Positions 1 through 13,223 of a stretch of 64,000 bases of DNA are shown here, in pieces. Position 1 is the first letter of the stretch; every line of letters begins with the position of its first letter. This DNA comes from Steinernema hermaphroditum (Eukaryota; Nematoda; Chromadorea; Rhabditida; Steinernematidae), in the NCBI GenBank assembly GCA_030435675.1, contig CM059625.1, positions 2,480,001 to 2,544,000 of the forward strand, read 5' to 3'. The notes under the pieces were generated by a model. The model worked only from the letters and a program-made list of their open reading frames with translations, did no database searches and was not told the origin of the DNA. A program made the position numbers and the translations under genes.

Positions 1-2419
1 GATGAGCCATCTATGCCCGCTTGCCGTCTGGCTAGTCATAAGTGTTAATAAAATTAATGGACACTATGTTTGGGAGTCTGGTGCCTTTGCCATACCACTT
101 GTCTCACAGGTTTACTCAGAACATTACTGCCATGACCGTTCACCAAAAGCTGAATCGTATATGCAATGTTTTTAATGCTGTGATTAACAGCAGTGCAAAC
201 AAAGAATGATGGTGGCTCCGTATGCCAAAGGTGACGGAAAAGAATTGGAACTGCTATGCGTTTTTCCGTTTTAGCGCGCCGCCATCATCCCAAAATCGGC
301 TTTTCCAAACATCTATGCATAACAACAACATGGTTGACTCGTGTTTAATTACTATGCACTCTACTTTTGAAGTAAGTAATGTACTACGCGCCACATATAG
401 GTTTCGCTTTCTGAATACGAAAATACTCAGAACTGCTTTCATCTTAAGAACCCTATGAGGAACGAGAAGAGCGAGACCCGCAACCGGCGCACTCCGTTCG
501 AAAAGCTCCTTTGGTCGCCACGGAGCCATTTGCAGATTGCGCCGACTCATCTACGTCGCTGCCTCTTTTCGGCTTACTCATTTTTCTCGGAAACACTCGT
601 GTTCACCCTGCATAATTCAAACATCTGATGTTATCCTTAAAATTAAAATTGATTCAACTCCCGGAAAAAGCTAATGAAGGTATACTTCAAATTTTGATGG
701 TCACAAATGAATGACCAGTAAATTGAATGATAGGCAAAGCATGTTTCGGTGAAAAAAAGACAAACACGGTAAAGGTAGAAACGAAATCGAAGCCGTCCCT
801 ATCACCAAAAGGACGCAACAATGAACGCAGATAAAAACGCGATTTTTGCTAGGAAAATGCAGCTGTGGTAGAGAGAGCAGCGAGCACGGGCAGCCGCCGC
901 CCATCAACCCTTTTGGTCTCGCTGGGCGATCCGTGGAATCGCCGCGACCGCCGCCCTCCGCCCTTCTCAGCGCGTGAAAAACAGCGCCATTTGGTATTGT
1001 TTGCCACTATACTATAGTGGCAAATTAACCGCTATAGACACGGCACACTACTATAGGGCACCAAGCATGTATCAATTATACAGCGAGAAAAATTAATTGG
1101 AGGTTTCCAGTAATCAGTAAATCAGCGACAACGCCAACTCACTTGATGAAGGTGTCATCGATGAGTTAATGACTAGAGATCACTTAACTCTGGAGTGAAG
1201 CTTCGTTATACTACAAATGCTAAGAAACCAAAAGTCAAAAATGATACGGTAAAACAAAAAGTGGAATAAATAGCTCCATCACTACGATTTCTGACGCTGC
1301 TTAGGGAGAGCTCGCAAACGCAGGTCGGCTGTTAATTTATGTTATTAATGATAGATATCATAACTCGGACACACTGATGTTCAGTAAAGTTTTCCTCTCG
1401 GATCTCCAGTTTATCTAAAGCGGACAGCATCTTACCTTCACAATGACTTTCGGAAACGACGGAAAAGAATGATGCGGAAGAAATGGGTGGGAAATGTCGG
1501 AACGGAAAAAAGCGGGGCAGAATTATTATGACACGGCTCCGTTCTAAAAAAAATATAGGTTATAAAGATAACATAGATTTATTAGATTTTTTATTGCATT
1601 CAGTTGAATAACGAACTGTAACTGTCCATGTGTAGATATGTATAAATATAAAACAGGCGCGCATGACCATGCAAAATTCACCTGCATCCCCGCTTTATGT
1701 GTACCGGAGATTGGTGTGTTCCCCGGTTTTATAATATTGGAAAAGTGCTTGGTTACATTACAGAGCACAAAGATGGCTATTTTAAGATGCACGCAACGTG
1801 TATAGCCACATCAACGATGAAATGTCAGGTAAATCTTGATTTTCTCTCCCATTAGTAATTGTGCCTTCAAAATATATGCCAGCCAGTGGAGAATAACAGT
1901 GGTCCTCTTAAAGTACACATATCAACAAATAAAACCAAGACGATTATCCTTTTAAGTTGTTTACAACAAAACATAGTACGTTTATTCACAATTTGGTAAT
2001 TGTATCTGTGGAAATGGAATGTTATAACAGATGAAACAACATGTACTGTTCCCAGTGAACAGCGACGACAACGCGAACATCACTGCCTGCCGGTTGGAGT
2101 CCGGTGAACGAAGAACAAAGCGGCCGTGGAGAGCGTCAGTCGGCGCCCGAACACCCGCCGATAAACAATCATGACACGATGACGTCGGCGTTCTTTCCAA
2201 GATTTGCTTGCAGATGTCCTTTCTTAACTCATGTGATTCAAGTCTGTGTAACACCCTAGTCGAAAACTAAGATAAGGGCCATGTTGTTCGGAGCATTGGC
2301 TCGTATCACCAAGGTAACACGAACCACAAACGCAAGCTCTGCCCATTCCTTTAGTTCCACTCACATTTTGTCATAGCATTCGGCTGAGTGGGTTGTTCGC
2401 TTACTGTCTCTCCCTTTTA
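1..2419. other. Intergenic region, no gene seen
   Basis: Both strands carry only short open frames with no recognisable domain. The one structure is a near-perfect palindrome at 1000-1024 (listed separately). The stretch just before 2420 holds the upstream region of the BTB/T1 gene. Confidence 0.5.
1000..1024. repeat. 25-bp palindrome
   Basis: TTTGCCACTATA and TATAGTGGCAAA are exact reverse complements separated by one base. TATAG recurs just downstream (1033 and 1053). It may be the core of a degraded inverted-repeat element or a protein-binding site; nothing else shows its role. Confidence 0.5.
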
Positions 2420-2421
2420 AG
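2420..2421 (+). promoter_or_regulatory. Probable trans-splice acceptor of the BTB/T1 gene
   Basis: TCTCTCCCTTTTAAG ends 31 nt before the ATG at 2453 and has no upstream coding exon to pair with. This fits a spliced-leader acceptor, though an ordinary 5' UTR intron is possible. Confidence 0.35.
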
Positions 2422-2452
2422 GAAATAGACCCTAGTCCGCTTGATCAACGCC

Positions 2453-3367
2453 ATGAACCAACGAGTAGTGCTCGATATCGGTGGCACCCACTTTGTAACC
2501 ACTGACAGTACCCTTAAGCGTATTCCCAACCTTTTTCAAGACGCCACACCGGACGACTACGGTGTGATTTTCGTTGACAGGGATCCAAACTACTTCAGCT
2601 ATGTCCTCAACTTCATGAGGGATGGATCACCGGCGTTTCTGGACACCTGTCATGAGGATGTAATTCGGGACATTGCGCGAGAGGCTCAGGTAACGATTTC
2701 ACCAACTCTATAAGTATAGTCACGAACCTCATGATCTTTTAATGAGCCACGATGGAAAGCCACATTGCGCATGCATGCGTGATTTGAGGAAAAGGGAATT
2801 CATTCCGCCCTGGTTCTACAGATCACGAATGGTCGCAGTCTGTCCTGCATTTGCGCCCGACGGCAATTATCTTTTGATGTTGTTTACGGCTGGCGTCGCC
2901 TTATTTGCCAACAACTACACTACAATTTTCGTCCAAGCTAATTAAAACGAGACTTGTTTTGAAGTCTGATTTTTCGTGTATTTCATATCGAGTGCAGATT
3001 TGAGGGGGATTAAGACCTAGGACTCCTTCCGCCCAAAATCTACCTTCGATTCCCATTCTTGTAGTTCTACAAAATAACGGAGCTCGCGGAAATGTGCATC
3101 TTTCATGGACAAGCACCTTCGATGAACGATCGCGTTAAGTGGCGAACCGATTCAATCGACGCTTACTGGCAACTTTTCGTTCGCCACATCGTCGACAACT
3201 CGCTTCGACTGCCATTTCACTATGAACGCAATAGTCATACGTTGGCCAAGTGCATAGCCTGCGAGGAGACGTTCGATCCGAAATGCTCCTATGTCTACGA
3301 TATTGATATGAACGAGTGGAGCGCAACAAGGCATCACATGCAGTACATAACTGGAGTGGTTACTCAG
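2453..3367 (+). CDS. BTB/POZ (T1, KCTD-like) domain protein, 3' end open
   Basis: Exons 2453-2689 and 3065-3367 join in phase 0 (CAG, then TTGTAG acceptor, then TTC). The join restores a continuous KCTD-type stretch, ...REAQ-FYKITELAEMC. Residues 5-85 form the potassium-channel-tetramerisation (T1/BTB) fold: VVLDIGGTHFVTT, then VDRDPNYFSYVLNFMRDG. Family knowledge: such proteins oligomerise through T1 and often act as Cullin-3 adaptors; this role is inferred. Beyond T1 is a Cys-containing region with HTLAKCIACEETFDPKC that I do not recognise. The 375-nt intron is longer than most here. The second exon ends at a good donor (CAG/GTGAGA), so at least one more exon should follow. A Cys-rich open stretch from about 3712 to the stop at 3830-3832 is a candidate, but the join is not resolved. 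I chose ATG 2453 because the upstream in-frame TTG is not a credible start. Confidence 0.75.
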
Positions 3368-3711
3368 GTGAGAGGGTTGGACACTTTTTCGATTTCCGTT
3401 ACGTAAAGCAACAGAAGAAGTTGTGTCAAGTCGCCTTCCTCGGTTTTGTTGGTGTCGTTGTCAAATTGTAGTATCTGCGCGGTTGATGCCATGCAGACTT
3501 GGTCGCTGGATCCCCTGAACTCTGGTTTCGTAGCGTGGTGAATGCTACAAAGTTGCTGCTAAACTTGAACTTCGCACACAGCCTGTGAAAGCAGGCTGTT
3601 TTCCGCGACCAAGCGTGCAAATCTCTGGGAACTAACTGGGCATAACAACTAATTTGTGTAACCCATGGCCTTGCATATCTTCCCACGGATTCTTGCAGGG
3701 CCAATCTGCAA

Positions 3712-3832
3712 AGTGGGGGCCTACAGGAAGCTTGACGATTGTTATAAAAATTGTGATCTTACTGATTTAGAACAACTAGTAGGACATCAATGTAAACTTT
3801 TAGAAAATCGGAACGACATGCTGCATTGTTAA
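3712..3832 (+). other. Possible 3' exon of the BTB/T1 gene (Cys-rich)
   Basis: After an acceptor-like TTCTTGCAG at 3701-3710 an open frame encodes PICKVGAYRKLDDCYKNC and then DLTDLEQLVGHQCKLL, ending in TAA at 3830-3832. It looks more protein-like than the surroundings. Its phase does not match the upstream donor at 3367 unless a tiny exon lies between, for instance around 3472-3481. Treat as tentative. Confidence 0.25.
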
Positions 3833-4372
3833 GTGGACCAACGGCTGCCAAATCCATCTTCCAATTACGGCAATTCGCAAGACAAATCCTGTGTGAAGAT
3901 TCAAAGCAAGAACGTTTATTGAATGGCCGCACACTGCAAAGAAATTACCACATTTCCTTACCACGCATAATAGACAGTATTTCACAATCGATGTCCTTTT
4001 GAATTACGTCGTTATAAATCTCATTTCACCCATCAATTCTAATACTAATACAATAGGCTTCTGTAGAGCGCTATGTGCGTTCCATGGATTCCGTCCACGC
4101 TAGTGTTATTTGGAAGTGAGTCCTCTTAAGTAGTTTGTGGTGTTGATCGTTTAGCTCTTAGAGTTGCTCCGAGAGAATAAGACAATGTCCTGTCAATGTT
4201 GAAGCGGCTAGTACTCCACATCGCACTACTTAGTAACATTTAATAGTTTCTAGCATCATCTTTCAACAATAACAAAAAACTTAAAGAAGATGTGGAACTT
4301 CTTCTTCGACGATACCCATGATTGAAAAGCGAGCCACCGCCTAAAAACCGTTCCGTTAACCCATACCAATCT

Positions 4373-5296
4373 TCAATAGTTTGTTACCTTTGCTTCCTTA
4401 ATCTCATCCGACCAGTCCATCTTAGCCACTTTTTCGATAGCTCTCATAAAGAGCTTGGTAGCGCTGGACGCGTTGTCCGCGAGAGTCTTCAGCACCAGCT
4501 CTACGCTGACCTGGAATGTGTTATATAATACACACTGTTTTGCGAAGAAGAATTCTCACATGGTCTCCCTCTCTCCAGCAGTCGTAGTCAGTGGCCAGAG
4601 CAGTAGAAACGTATGGAATACCAAGTTCCTTGGCCAGCACAGCCTCTGGGCAGATGGTCATGTTGACGATGTCACCTCCCCACAGCCGGAACATCTCGCT
4701 CTCGGCACGAGAAGAGAATCGAGGTCCCTCGATGCAAACCGCAGTTCCTCTCTTGTGATGTGTGATGTTGAGCTCTTCGCACGTCTCCATAATTACCTAA
4801 AATGAGGCAATTAGAGCAAAAAAGGCCGTTGAAGTGCATGAAGTAAAGGACGTGGGAAAAACAAGGAAAGAGCGCTTACTTCCCGGAGTTTCTGATTGAA
4901 AACGGGGTGCATGGGTACGTGAGCCACGCCGGACGGATGACCAGGTTGTCCGTCGTAGAACGTTTGTTCACGCTTCGTGGTTCGGTCGATGAACGAGTCG
5001 AGCACGACGAAGTGGCCCGGAGCGATCTCCTCTCTTAGGGAGCCGGACGCGGTGCATGCGATGATGATGTTGACGCCGCTCTTCATCAGGGCCCACATGT
5101 TCGCGCGGTAATTGACGTTCGTCGGCGAGAACTGGTGCCGCCTACCGTGGCGCGGCAGAATCACGCAGCTCACGGAGCCGACGGTGCCTTCGATGAGCAC
5201 GTCGGATGGCTGTCCGTATGGGGTGTCTACGGTAATCTCACGAACGTTCTCTAGGAAGTTGGTCTTCTCGAGTCCCGTACCGCCGATGATTCCGAT
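4373..5296 (-). CDS. mtap: S-methyl-5'-thioadenosine phosphorylase, first exon missing
   Basis: Cleaves methylthioadenosine with phosphate to adenine and methylthioribose-1-phosphate (polyamine and methionine salvage, cytosol). Exons read on the minus strand: 5296-4880, 4796-4560, 4510-4373, all phase 0, about 263 residues. The nucleoside phosphorylase fold is clear: [14 protein letters not shown] at the N-end, [76 protein letters not shown] and ATDYDCW. The last exon ([19 protein letters not shown]) matches the MTAP C-terminus. The usual length is about 280, so only some 10-20 N-terminal residues are lacking. The exon at 5296 follows a TTTTTTGCAG acceptor and begins directly with ATC, so the start codon must lie in an upstream exon that I could not identify. 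Family assignment is firm; MTAP is preferred over purine nucleoside phosphorylase from the overall match and C-terminus. Confidence 0.9.
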
Positions 5297-8200
5297 CTGC
5301 AAAAAATACAGTTAGAAAAGGGACTAACATAACGTATGCCAGGCTTAGCCTCAGTAGACAACTGCCCCTTTTCAAAACAATAACAAAAATGGCCCTGCGC
5401 TCTCGCCTCAACCCTTTTCAATTGGAGAAGACTGTTTTATAGATCCAGAAGGATATCGATGAGCATTTGGAAGATTCCAGTCATTTCAATGTTCACCCAA
5501 CGGCTAATAGGTGTTCACTAGTAGATTTTTACGAGAATACTGTTTACTTCCTTGTCGCCAAAATGAATTTCCCGCTTCGATAACTTTGGATATGTTCCCA
5601 AAAAGAAATGGAAAGGAAAGTGGCAAAGTAACTGGTCGATGGCCGCTTTTTTCATTTTTTATTTTCATTTTTGTGAAATTTCTGAGTACAGATTTTCGGA
5701 TTAAAAGCAGGTTTTCTCATGGACCTTTTGCTGAAGTTAAACTAAATAAGTGCACCGCTTAGAGCCCGAAACATCTGCAAAGCTTAATCCTATAAAATAT
5801 TCATCACGTATCGTAAACGTGCCGTGCCATCCAGTGCACTTTGTCCATAAGATATCCTCTCCTTTGAAACATGCGATCAATTTTAGACATTCCCTTAATT
5901 GACTAAATATCGTCCATATCTGCCAGGAGAGCATCGCCGCGAAAGGAGATGACAATCAAGGAAGCGCGCATCTTTATTGCCCTCTGCGGAGTCGCTTTTC
6001 ATTTTTTTATTTTACTGCTCTATATACTTTCAAAAGGGCAACAAGCAATAGCCGAAACAAAAAATGCTATTATGTGGTCTTTGTTAACACGCTGCGCGCA
6101 CGTTTTTCACATTAAATTAGCCATTTGCTGCCTGCCCTGAAGGATCTCTTTTCGCCTCTGTTCGTTTAACCTACACCGCATTAGCCGTTCATCAAGAAAG
6201 TCATTTCCTCGAGGCGCTATTTTATTATACGCAACGCGGCATGTTATATGTATTGAGGAGCTCATCTCGGATACACGCTTTTAGCCTCGAGATAAACGAA
6301 CGTTTTACCATTCGGCTCTGCATTTCTTCGTCGAGAAAGCAAGTGTTTTCTGGCCTAATTTAGGAAGAGAGCTTCGTCAGTAATACTCTCCGTAAAGCAA
6401 TTTTCTTAAAGAACCGTTATTTATAGCTGTTTATACAACAGTCGCCTCTTCTTCTGCATCCGAGCTAGTAATCTCCCTTGCTTAGTTCAAGAATAAACAA
6501 TCCACCCCTTTGCCTTAGACCGACGCCTTCTTTGGGAGGGACGGAAGGGAACAGCCACTTTCAATTTCCGCAAAATCATTAAATTAAGAGACCAATGTTT
6601 GTTTCCTTCCGCAGAAGGGGACGTCTCCGCTATAGTGTGTGCTAGGCCGATTCCGATTCTTATTCGTTCACATACAGATGACGGCCGAAGTCGATTTTTT
6701 GTGACTTGACTTATGCGCGTTGTTATTCGGTATTCACTGAATTGTAACTAATCGAATAATACATGCGCGTGCTGTAAACAAAACAGCTTAAATTTGAGTC
6801 GTTGTGTCATTTTGCCGTTAGAAGCGTTTTGTTCGTTTGAGGACAGCAGACGAATGACAAATACCAAATAAAAATATTATTGTTTTGACCTAGCAGGGCA
6901 CAATAATTTATGGACTCCTAGGACACAGTAATCGAAATTCTTCTAACTGTTATTCTATAATTTCTCTTCGCTCGCGATAGAAACTCGTCGCTGTCAACTT
7001 CGGAAACGTAGCATTGCTATTTTCCCAACATATAGCGGCCCTTTACGAATCACAGACAGTTTCGATTAACACAACCGGTGAACACTTCTATTTGCACTTC
7101 TATTTATTTTTCGTTTCTTCAATTCATCTTCAAATTGTTTTTTTTCGGCTGAACAGTTGTGAAAACATTTAGCGGTTTCATAAACACGGCGCAAATCGAA
7201 TTTCGTATTGACTCAGTTGGTTATTGTCCATTTATCCCAATTGCGAAACGGACATTTATTCGCTGTTTACGTGGCTCCATATCAAGCGATGCTGCTATTG
7301 TTCATCGAACAAGGGTGGCAAGGTAGACTTGCTTAGATACATCTTGTTGGTCATATATACTTAGATAATTTGTGCTCGTTTTATCGCGTTAATTCTTAAG
7401 CGCGCGATTCAACTTTTCGTATAATAGAAAGAAGAGAAACATAGGTTGGGCACGACCCTAGACTATTTTGTATCGCGTACAGTTCTACCTGTCTATTTGG
7501 TCTTGCTAACCAGCAAACAAGTGGCATGCCTGATTCTAATACATAGCTAGCGCACGCTTAATCTTCGATCAGTTTGACATTGATGTAAAAAGGAACACTC
7601 AGGTCAGAATTGCAACATGCGATTGCTTCTACATTCCCATCTAACTTCTATCACATAATAAAGATCTAAGTCACTAAATATAAAAATAATCACTAAATTC
7701 AAAAAAGGGGAGGGTTCATTCCTGCAGTGCATTCTGCAAACCAATGAGCGTTTTGCACCTGCTCAATCTTCGAACTCTAATGCCGTTTATCCCATAAGGA
7801 ACATTGCTCCTTCTTGCACAAACCCTCACGTTCAATTGATCGCGTTAGGCGGTGAACGTTCAAAGAACGGTCCATTTTATGCCGTGATCGCCTTGATCTG
7901 TTCTGTTATTCTCCCGGTTTTTGCCTATTGTGATTGGAGACATACCTTGAGAGTCATCTTGCGAGTTATGTGCCGCGGCGCGTGCGAAGAATTCGATTAA
8001 ACCCTGAAACAATGCACCGCTAACAAACTCGATTATGCAATAAAACGGAGATGAACACGGAGGATAGTGGTAGACCGGCGCCGCGGACAGGTCCTCCATC
8101 CAGAGACCTTATCGTGACGCGCTATCTCGCGGCGCCGAAGTGCTTCGCTCAGACGCGCTTATACCGCAGAGTTCAATTGCGATGCACTTTTGTCTTTTGC

Positions 8201-11200
8201 GATGCGTTATCTTTTCCTCGATCACCGCCCAATTTTGACGACCACACACAACGACTTTCGATCATCGGTTTTCGCGCAGTTATTGTACATGATCATGTAT
8301 CGCGATACAACGTACTCGCACAGTGTAAATATAGCACACAAGGGAATTGCTATGACGACGGCGGAATCGTCTTAGGCTCGGACAACAGGCGTGGACGCGA
8401 AAGGACAGCCGCGGAAGGAACAACGCGGAAAAGGCTGTGCCCGCGGAGATGAAGGGCGACGGAGAGGACGACACGGCGGCGTTTGGCTATGGCTTCACAT
8501 TTTGTCTTCGAAACCCCGGGTTGGTTCTTTGGTGTACTGCATGCTCTACTTGCTCGTCGTTGTTTGTTGCGCTTATCTGCGCTGTGCTCTTTGCGCAAAA
8601 GCCAACAGCACGAGTGCTCTCGAAGGATGCAACGGAGTTTTAAATCTCGTATCCACTGTGCCATCTGTTTGTGAGGGTCAGGGAATGTGCCGCTGGAAAT
8701 GTGACCCTTATCTTTGCACAGAAATGTTTTTTTAGCAGTTTTTAAGTCCTGTATTTCTGTAAAAGCGTTTGCGGGACTCTTTGGAGTACGGTCGAATATA
8801 TTATATATTTAAACAGATTGTACTCCGCAAGTGTTTTGCAGTGTTGTTATCCTTTAATCGTGCAGCAGAACCCGAAAACACCACTTCGATTTTCACATGA
8901 ATAGAATTTCAGAGAAAGTGACCTATTGAAAAGAGACATGTGACTCAGACCCTTAGTGCATTTTGTAGAAAACAAATAGAGCAGCTGGATATGTCGGTCA
9001 ATGAACTGCCAATGGAGAGATAGTCACGCATTCATCATAAAAACGGGAAACTGTTTGACATAAGTCCAATGCAAACGCAAGATTTACAAAATGCTACTCG
9101 TCGTATTAGTTTCAACTGTAGATTGGCTTGTTGACGATAGTAGCCCTTCCCATAAAACATCCTCTTTCCAGGTCGAATGAGTAATATAGGTCTAGGTAGG
9201 TACTGTTATCTACGCACATCAGCAGTATAGTACTCAGTTCGCCTTAAAGCTCCTCATACGAAAATTTTCATATTTTATTTGGATTAGTCTGTTACTGTAG
9301 TACAGGCTTTTGACGCTTGTCCTTTGTATGAAAGTTGACTGTGAATCGCTCCGTCGAAATGCAAAGAGATCGACACAGGTACGAACAGTGGCGGCAGCGG
9401 ATGACGTGGCGAGGCTTAGCCAGCTGATCAGTCTCGACGGCGATGTTGGCGCGGTGGCGGTGAAAGGGAACTATTTGCGTTTGATTCGCACTGCTCTCAT
9501 TCAGTTCTCGACCTTTTCGAAAAATTTTGTTCCCATTTGGTTTTCTATTAGCTCTGAAATCATTCAGGGCAGATGGTCTTTTCGCACCACTTTCCTCGTC
9601 ATACACAAACTTCCTTCTTTCTTAACGCATTGCAGCTCTGCTTATTGATAATTCATGGGGATGAATTAATTATTAGCAATGTTTACCACGCAATCGGTGT
9701 CCTATACGTATGTACACATATCAAAAAGGGGTTGCTGAGATTTTAGGAGTTTACCGTATGCAACAGATGGTGATGTTTCGTGGATGTCTCAGTGACTTAC
9801 TTGCTCCTTACGGCAAAGAATTCATCGCGCTTACTGGTTAATTTTCTGCGTTGCTCCCTGTTGGACATTGTCGCATGCTTCTTCGTACAATAGATGCAGA
9901 TGAGTCATGTTCTTTAAGGATTTAACAGGCAATCGCCTGAATCAAAGAACTTTCAGTGACGCCTAAAAAACCAGTTGTTCCCAGGCGTTCCATTCATCGT
10001 CGTGATGTTGTGCCAATTAACGATCTATTCACGGTCACGATGATGCTCTCGCAAAACAGCAACCCTTTGGTGACATCACTAGTAGTAGTTCTCTGTGAGT
10101 CACGTTGTGTGTGAAGGTTCAACCAAAGAACATCAGGATCTCGTGAGTAAATCCAAAGATCAATTTATTGTTGAATGTTGGAGGTCTATTACAATCTGAG
10201 TTCTGAAGAATAGAGACCTCACGAAATGAATGATGTGACTTTGAGTTAGGATGATGGTATCAACTGTACTGGCAACTGTAATGAGCTGTAGGGTGTCAAA
10301 ATGACGCCATTCTGTTGACAATGCTGAAAAACCGCGCTGTGATAGTCACGGCGAGCGATTTGTGGTCGTCCGCTTTTTGTAAACACATCCGTTTGCTCAT
10401 CTTGAATGAATTTGATGGATGCCAACTCCTCGGTACTCCACCTCAGTCGCTTTGTCTGAGCTCTTTCTTATCAATCATCCTCATGATACTCTCTTAAGCG
10501 CTACCTAAAAGTGCCTTGAAAATCTTCTGTAGCAATACTAAAAAACTATTGTTTCGATAACTCACTTCAAGGTCGTCAATCTCATACAGTGCCCTATTGA
10601 GCCAATCAGCGAATCGTTCTCGAAAGTGACACTTGGATCGAATCTCGAACACGGCCATTTAGGCAAATATTGCGCTTCCACGAGTGCGAAGTTCCGCCAT
10701 CCGCCTCCCCTTTCACTCCTATCGAATTGGCTCCATTGTGCCTGCCCCATCATCCCATTCGTCTCTCGCTGACTCACTCACGGCGAAATCTAGCTTGGCA
10801 GCCTCAAGGGTTCCGTACGTCTTTTCCCGCGCAATTTCCCCTCTGTCGCTGCCGGCCGTGATATTTTGGACGTGTGAGTCAACTTGTTTGATGTTGGTGC
10901 GAGGCCAATATTGCTTACCAAAAGCTTCCCCATTTGAGTCATTATGTACCTGTCGTCGCACTCCCATCAGAGGTTTCTTACCTACTTGTCTTCCATCAAA
11001 TGTCGTCTTCCCTCGTCCAGTCCATCTCGCTAATCGACTTCGTCGGTCCGGCTGGCTCGCTGGCTTTGTTTACTCAGGCTACCCTTTCTTTTCTCTGCCC
11101 TGTTGTGTTCCCACGAAACGCCGTCTGCCTTTTAGTGCTCATAAGACAGTAGCGCCCTTTATTTCACGAGGCCAAAGCACTTTGTTGTTTTCAAAACGAA

Positions 11201-13205
11201 GTGTTTTGGAATCTCAAAGCCAATCGATGCGACATCAGCGGCGACTGCAGGGTCTCATCTCCGTTCTGGACTCATGAAACACGGTAGATGCTCCGTTTAA
11301 TGCTCTTCAAACAGAAGCGGGCCACTGAAGGGGTTCGTATATTCTGCAGCTTCGCTTTTTTCATATAGCTTTGGAGAGTCATTAATCTTCCATGCCCGCT
11401 ATGGAAATGCAGACGAATTAATGCGGTCTCGCTTTTTTGAAGAATACCGAATTCACGGCACGCTGTCTAAACGGAAGTTTCGACAGCTTTGTTCGCTTGA
11501 AATTCTGTTAATTTTCATCTGTGAATTGTTCAAATTCAATCATGAACGTTTTTTTTTGTTTTGTTTGCTGCATTTCGACAGACGAACCTGCCGTAAAAGC
11601 ATTTTCAAATTAACGAGTTTCACTATCTGTTTACAAACGTAAGATGTCACCTTTTGTTAATCGGACTTAGTCGGAAAATCGTTGCTTTAGATATTATCCA
11701 ACCACCAAGTACTTGGCGTATTTTCTAGATCACCGTCTTTTGGTCTGGTTTACACTTGGTTTCAATTTTCGCGCATTGTTTGAGTGACTTGTTAGCAAAA
11801 CGAAATCTAAATTTACCGGTGGGAACATCCCCACGAGCCAACCCAGTTGCTTGCCTATAACTAATTACGCGCGAAGCATGCATCTTGATGACATTAATCA
11901 TATTTCCGCGATAAACATCATCGGTCGTCCAACGCCAAACCATAACATGTAGCCAACGAAGCATCGCTATCTTGCAATTTCCGCTCGGAAAAGACGCAAA
12001 CTCGGCGCACCGAAAGGGGGAAGACCGTGTGCCCAACATGTTACGGCGACACTCGTGCTCGATGGTCTCCCGCTGAGAGTGCGACGCGATCCGACGCCAT
12101 TCGTCCATCCGTCCGTCTATTTTCTTCACATGCGTGTCTTAGCCACCTTTTCGGGCATCCTAACGAGCCGTGGCGTTTTGAATTTGTGCGCCCCCAAGAA
12201 TTGATTTCATTTTGTGCGTCGTCTAGCCAGCCAATTGATGCTTGTTTTCCCCGCGGCCCACTTCGCTCGTCATAACCATTCGGCTTAGCCGGGGATGGGA
12301 AGAGAGGATCGAACGCCGACGGCGACAAAAACAGCTGCAGCAGCATAGAGCAAATACTGCTTGCCGCTTTACTTCTCTCTCGCCGCGGGTGTGTCTGTTT
12401 TCGCTTTTGGATTCTTCCTGCCGTCACCCTGTCACCAGCTTTTTTAGTTGACTGAAGCGAACCCGAGTTGAATAGCCTCAAATCTGCGTCTGTTAGTAGC
12501 TTGTGTCCACTAATCCAGCGACGTCTTCTATGGGAATAAAACGAAGGTAGTCGAGGCATGGATATTCCTCATTATCTGTCTATCTATTCGTTATGGTCGC
12601 ACCGCATGCAATCGTGATAGGTAGCGTGGACAGAGCTGATTAAGGCATATCCTTTGTGGTTTGTATGCCATAAAACAGTGGATGAAAGGAATGTAATCTT
12701 TTATCGATACAACCGGACCTATTTGGTGATGATTACAGTTCATTCAATTAACAACATCTCAATTAACAACATTCTCGTAAACAGTGCGAACATGCTCACT
12801 TTCTTGATAAATGCTATTCCCATATCTGTTCGCTGTCTCTCTGTCTCGACATCCGCATCTGCTCTGCTGGTCAAATCGCCGATCAGATGTTGGTCAACCT
12901 TCTCCGTTCGCCGATCAGCAGTTCGCCCCTCTATTAAGCCGTTCGTTTTTCTGGTCGACGTCCGAGACCGTTTGATAAGCGCGTGTGCACTTCGTCTCCG
13001 CCTTAACTCGCTGCCCGATCCGATCGCGCTACACTCTTTTTCTTCCATTTTCGCACTCGCTCACAGCAGCCATCGCCAACGGCCGAATTGAAAGTGATGC
13101 TGTTTCTGTGTGTGTCTCTGTGTGTGTGATGATGTGTTTGTCTGCTGCTGATGTCAACTATAGTGTAGCAACCTGTTTCAAAGTCTAATTTTTTGTGTCT
13201 GTTTC
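5297..13205. other. Long intergenic region between mtap and the DDHD gene
   Basis: About 7.9 kb without a supported gene. The first exon of the minus-strand MTA phosphorylase should lie in its left part. The 5.9-7.8 kb part is AT-rich and frame-poor. The 8.0-8.7 and 10.6-12.6 kb parts hold GC-richer overlapping open frames on both strands (up to 197 codons) that show no domain, no exon chain and strand-symmetric openness, so I read them as non-coding. The part just before 13.2 kb is rich in CT and TG runs (a TGTGTGTCTCTGTGTGTG stretch at about 13108-13128). Confidence 0.5.
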
Positions 13206-13207
13206 AG
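13206..13207 (+). promoter_or_regulatory. Probable trans-splice acceptor of the DDHD gene
   Basis: TTTTTTGTGTCTGTTTCAG ends 16 nt before the chosen ATG at 13224, with no upstream coding exon. Within the resulting leader an earlier ATG at 13217 opens a six-codon frame (MGNGRR, stop) that overlaps the main start. Confidence 0.6.
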
Positions 13208-13223
13208 TCGTTTCTTATGGGCA

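Noticed and set aside
10684..11277. 197-codon plus-strand open frame, the longest in the left gene-free region
   Set aside because: Sequence is Ser/Pro/Leu-rich without domain, the opposite strand is open too, and no splice chain or poly(A) context supports it.
12041..12559. 172-codon minus-strand open frame
   Set aside because: Arg/Ser-rich, domain-free, overlaps open frames on the other strand in a GC-rich patch; looks like a compositional frame.
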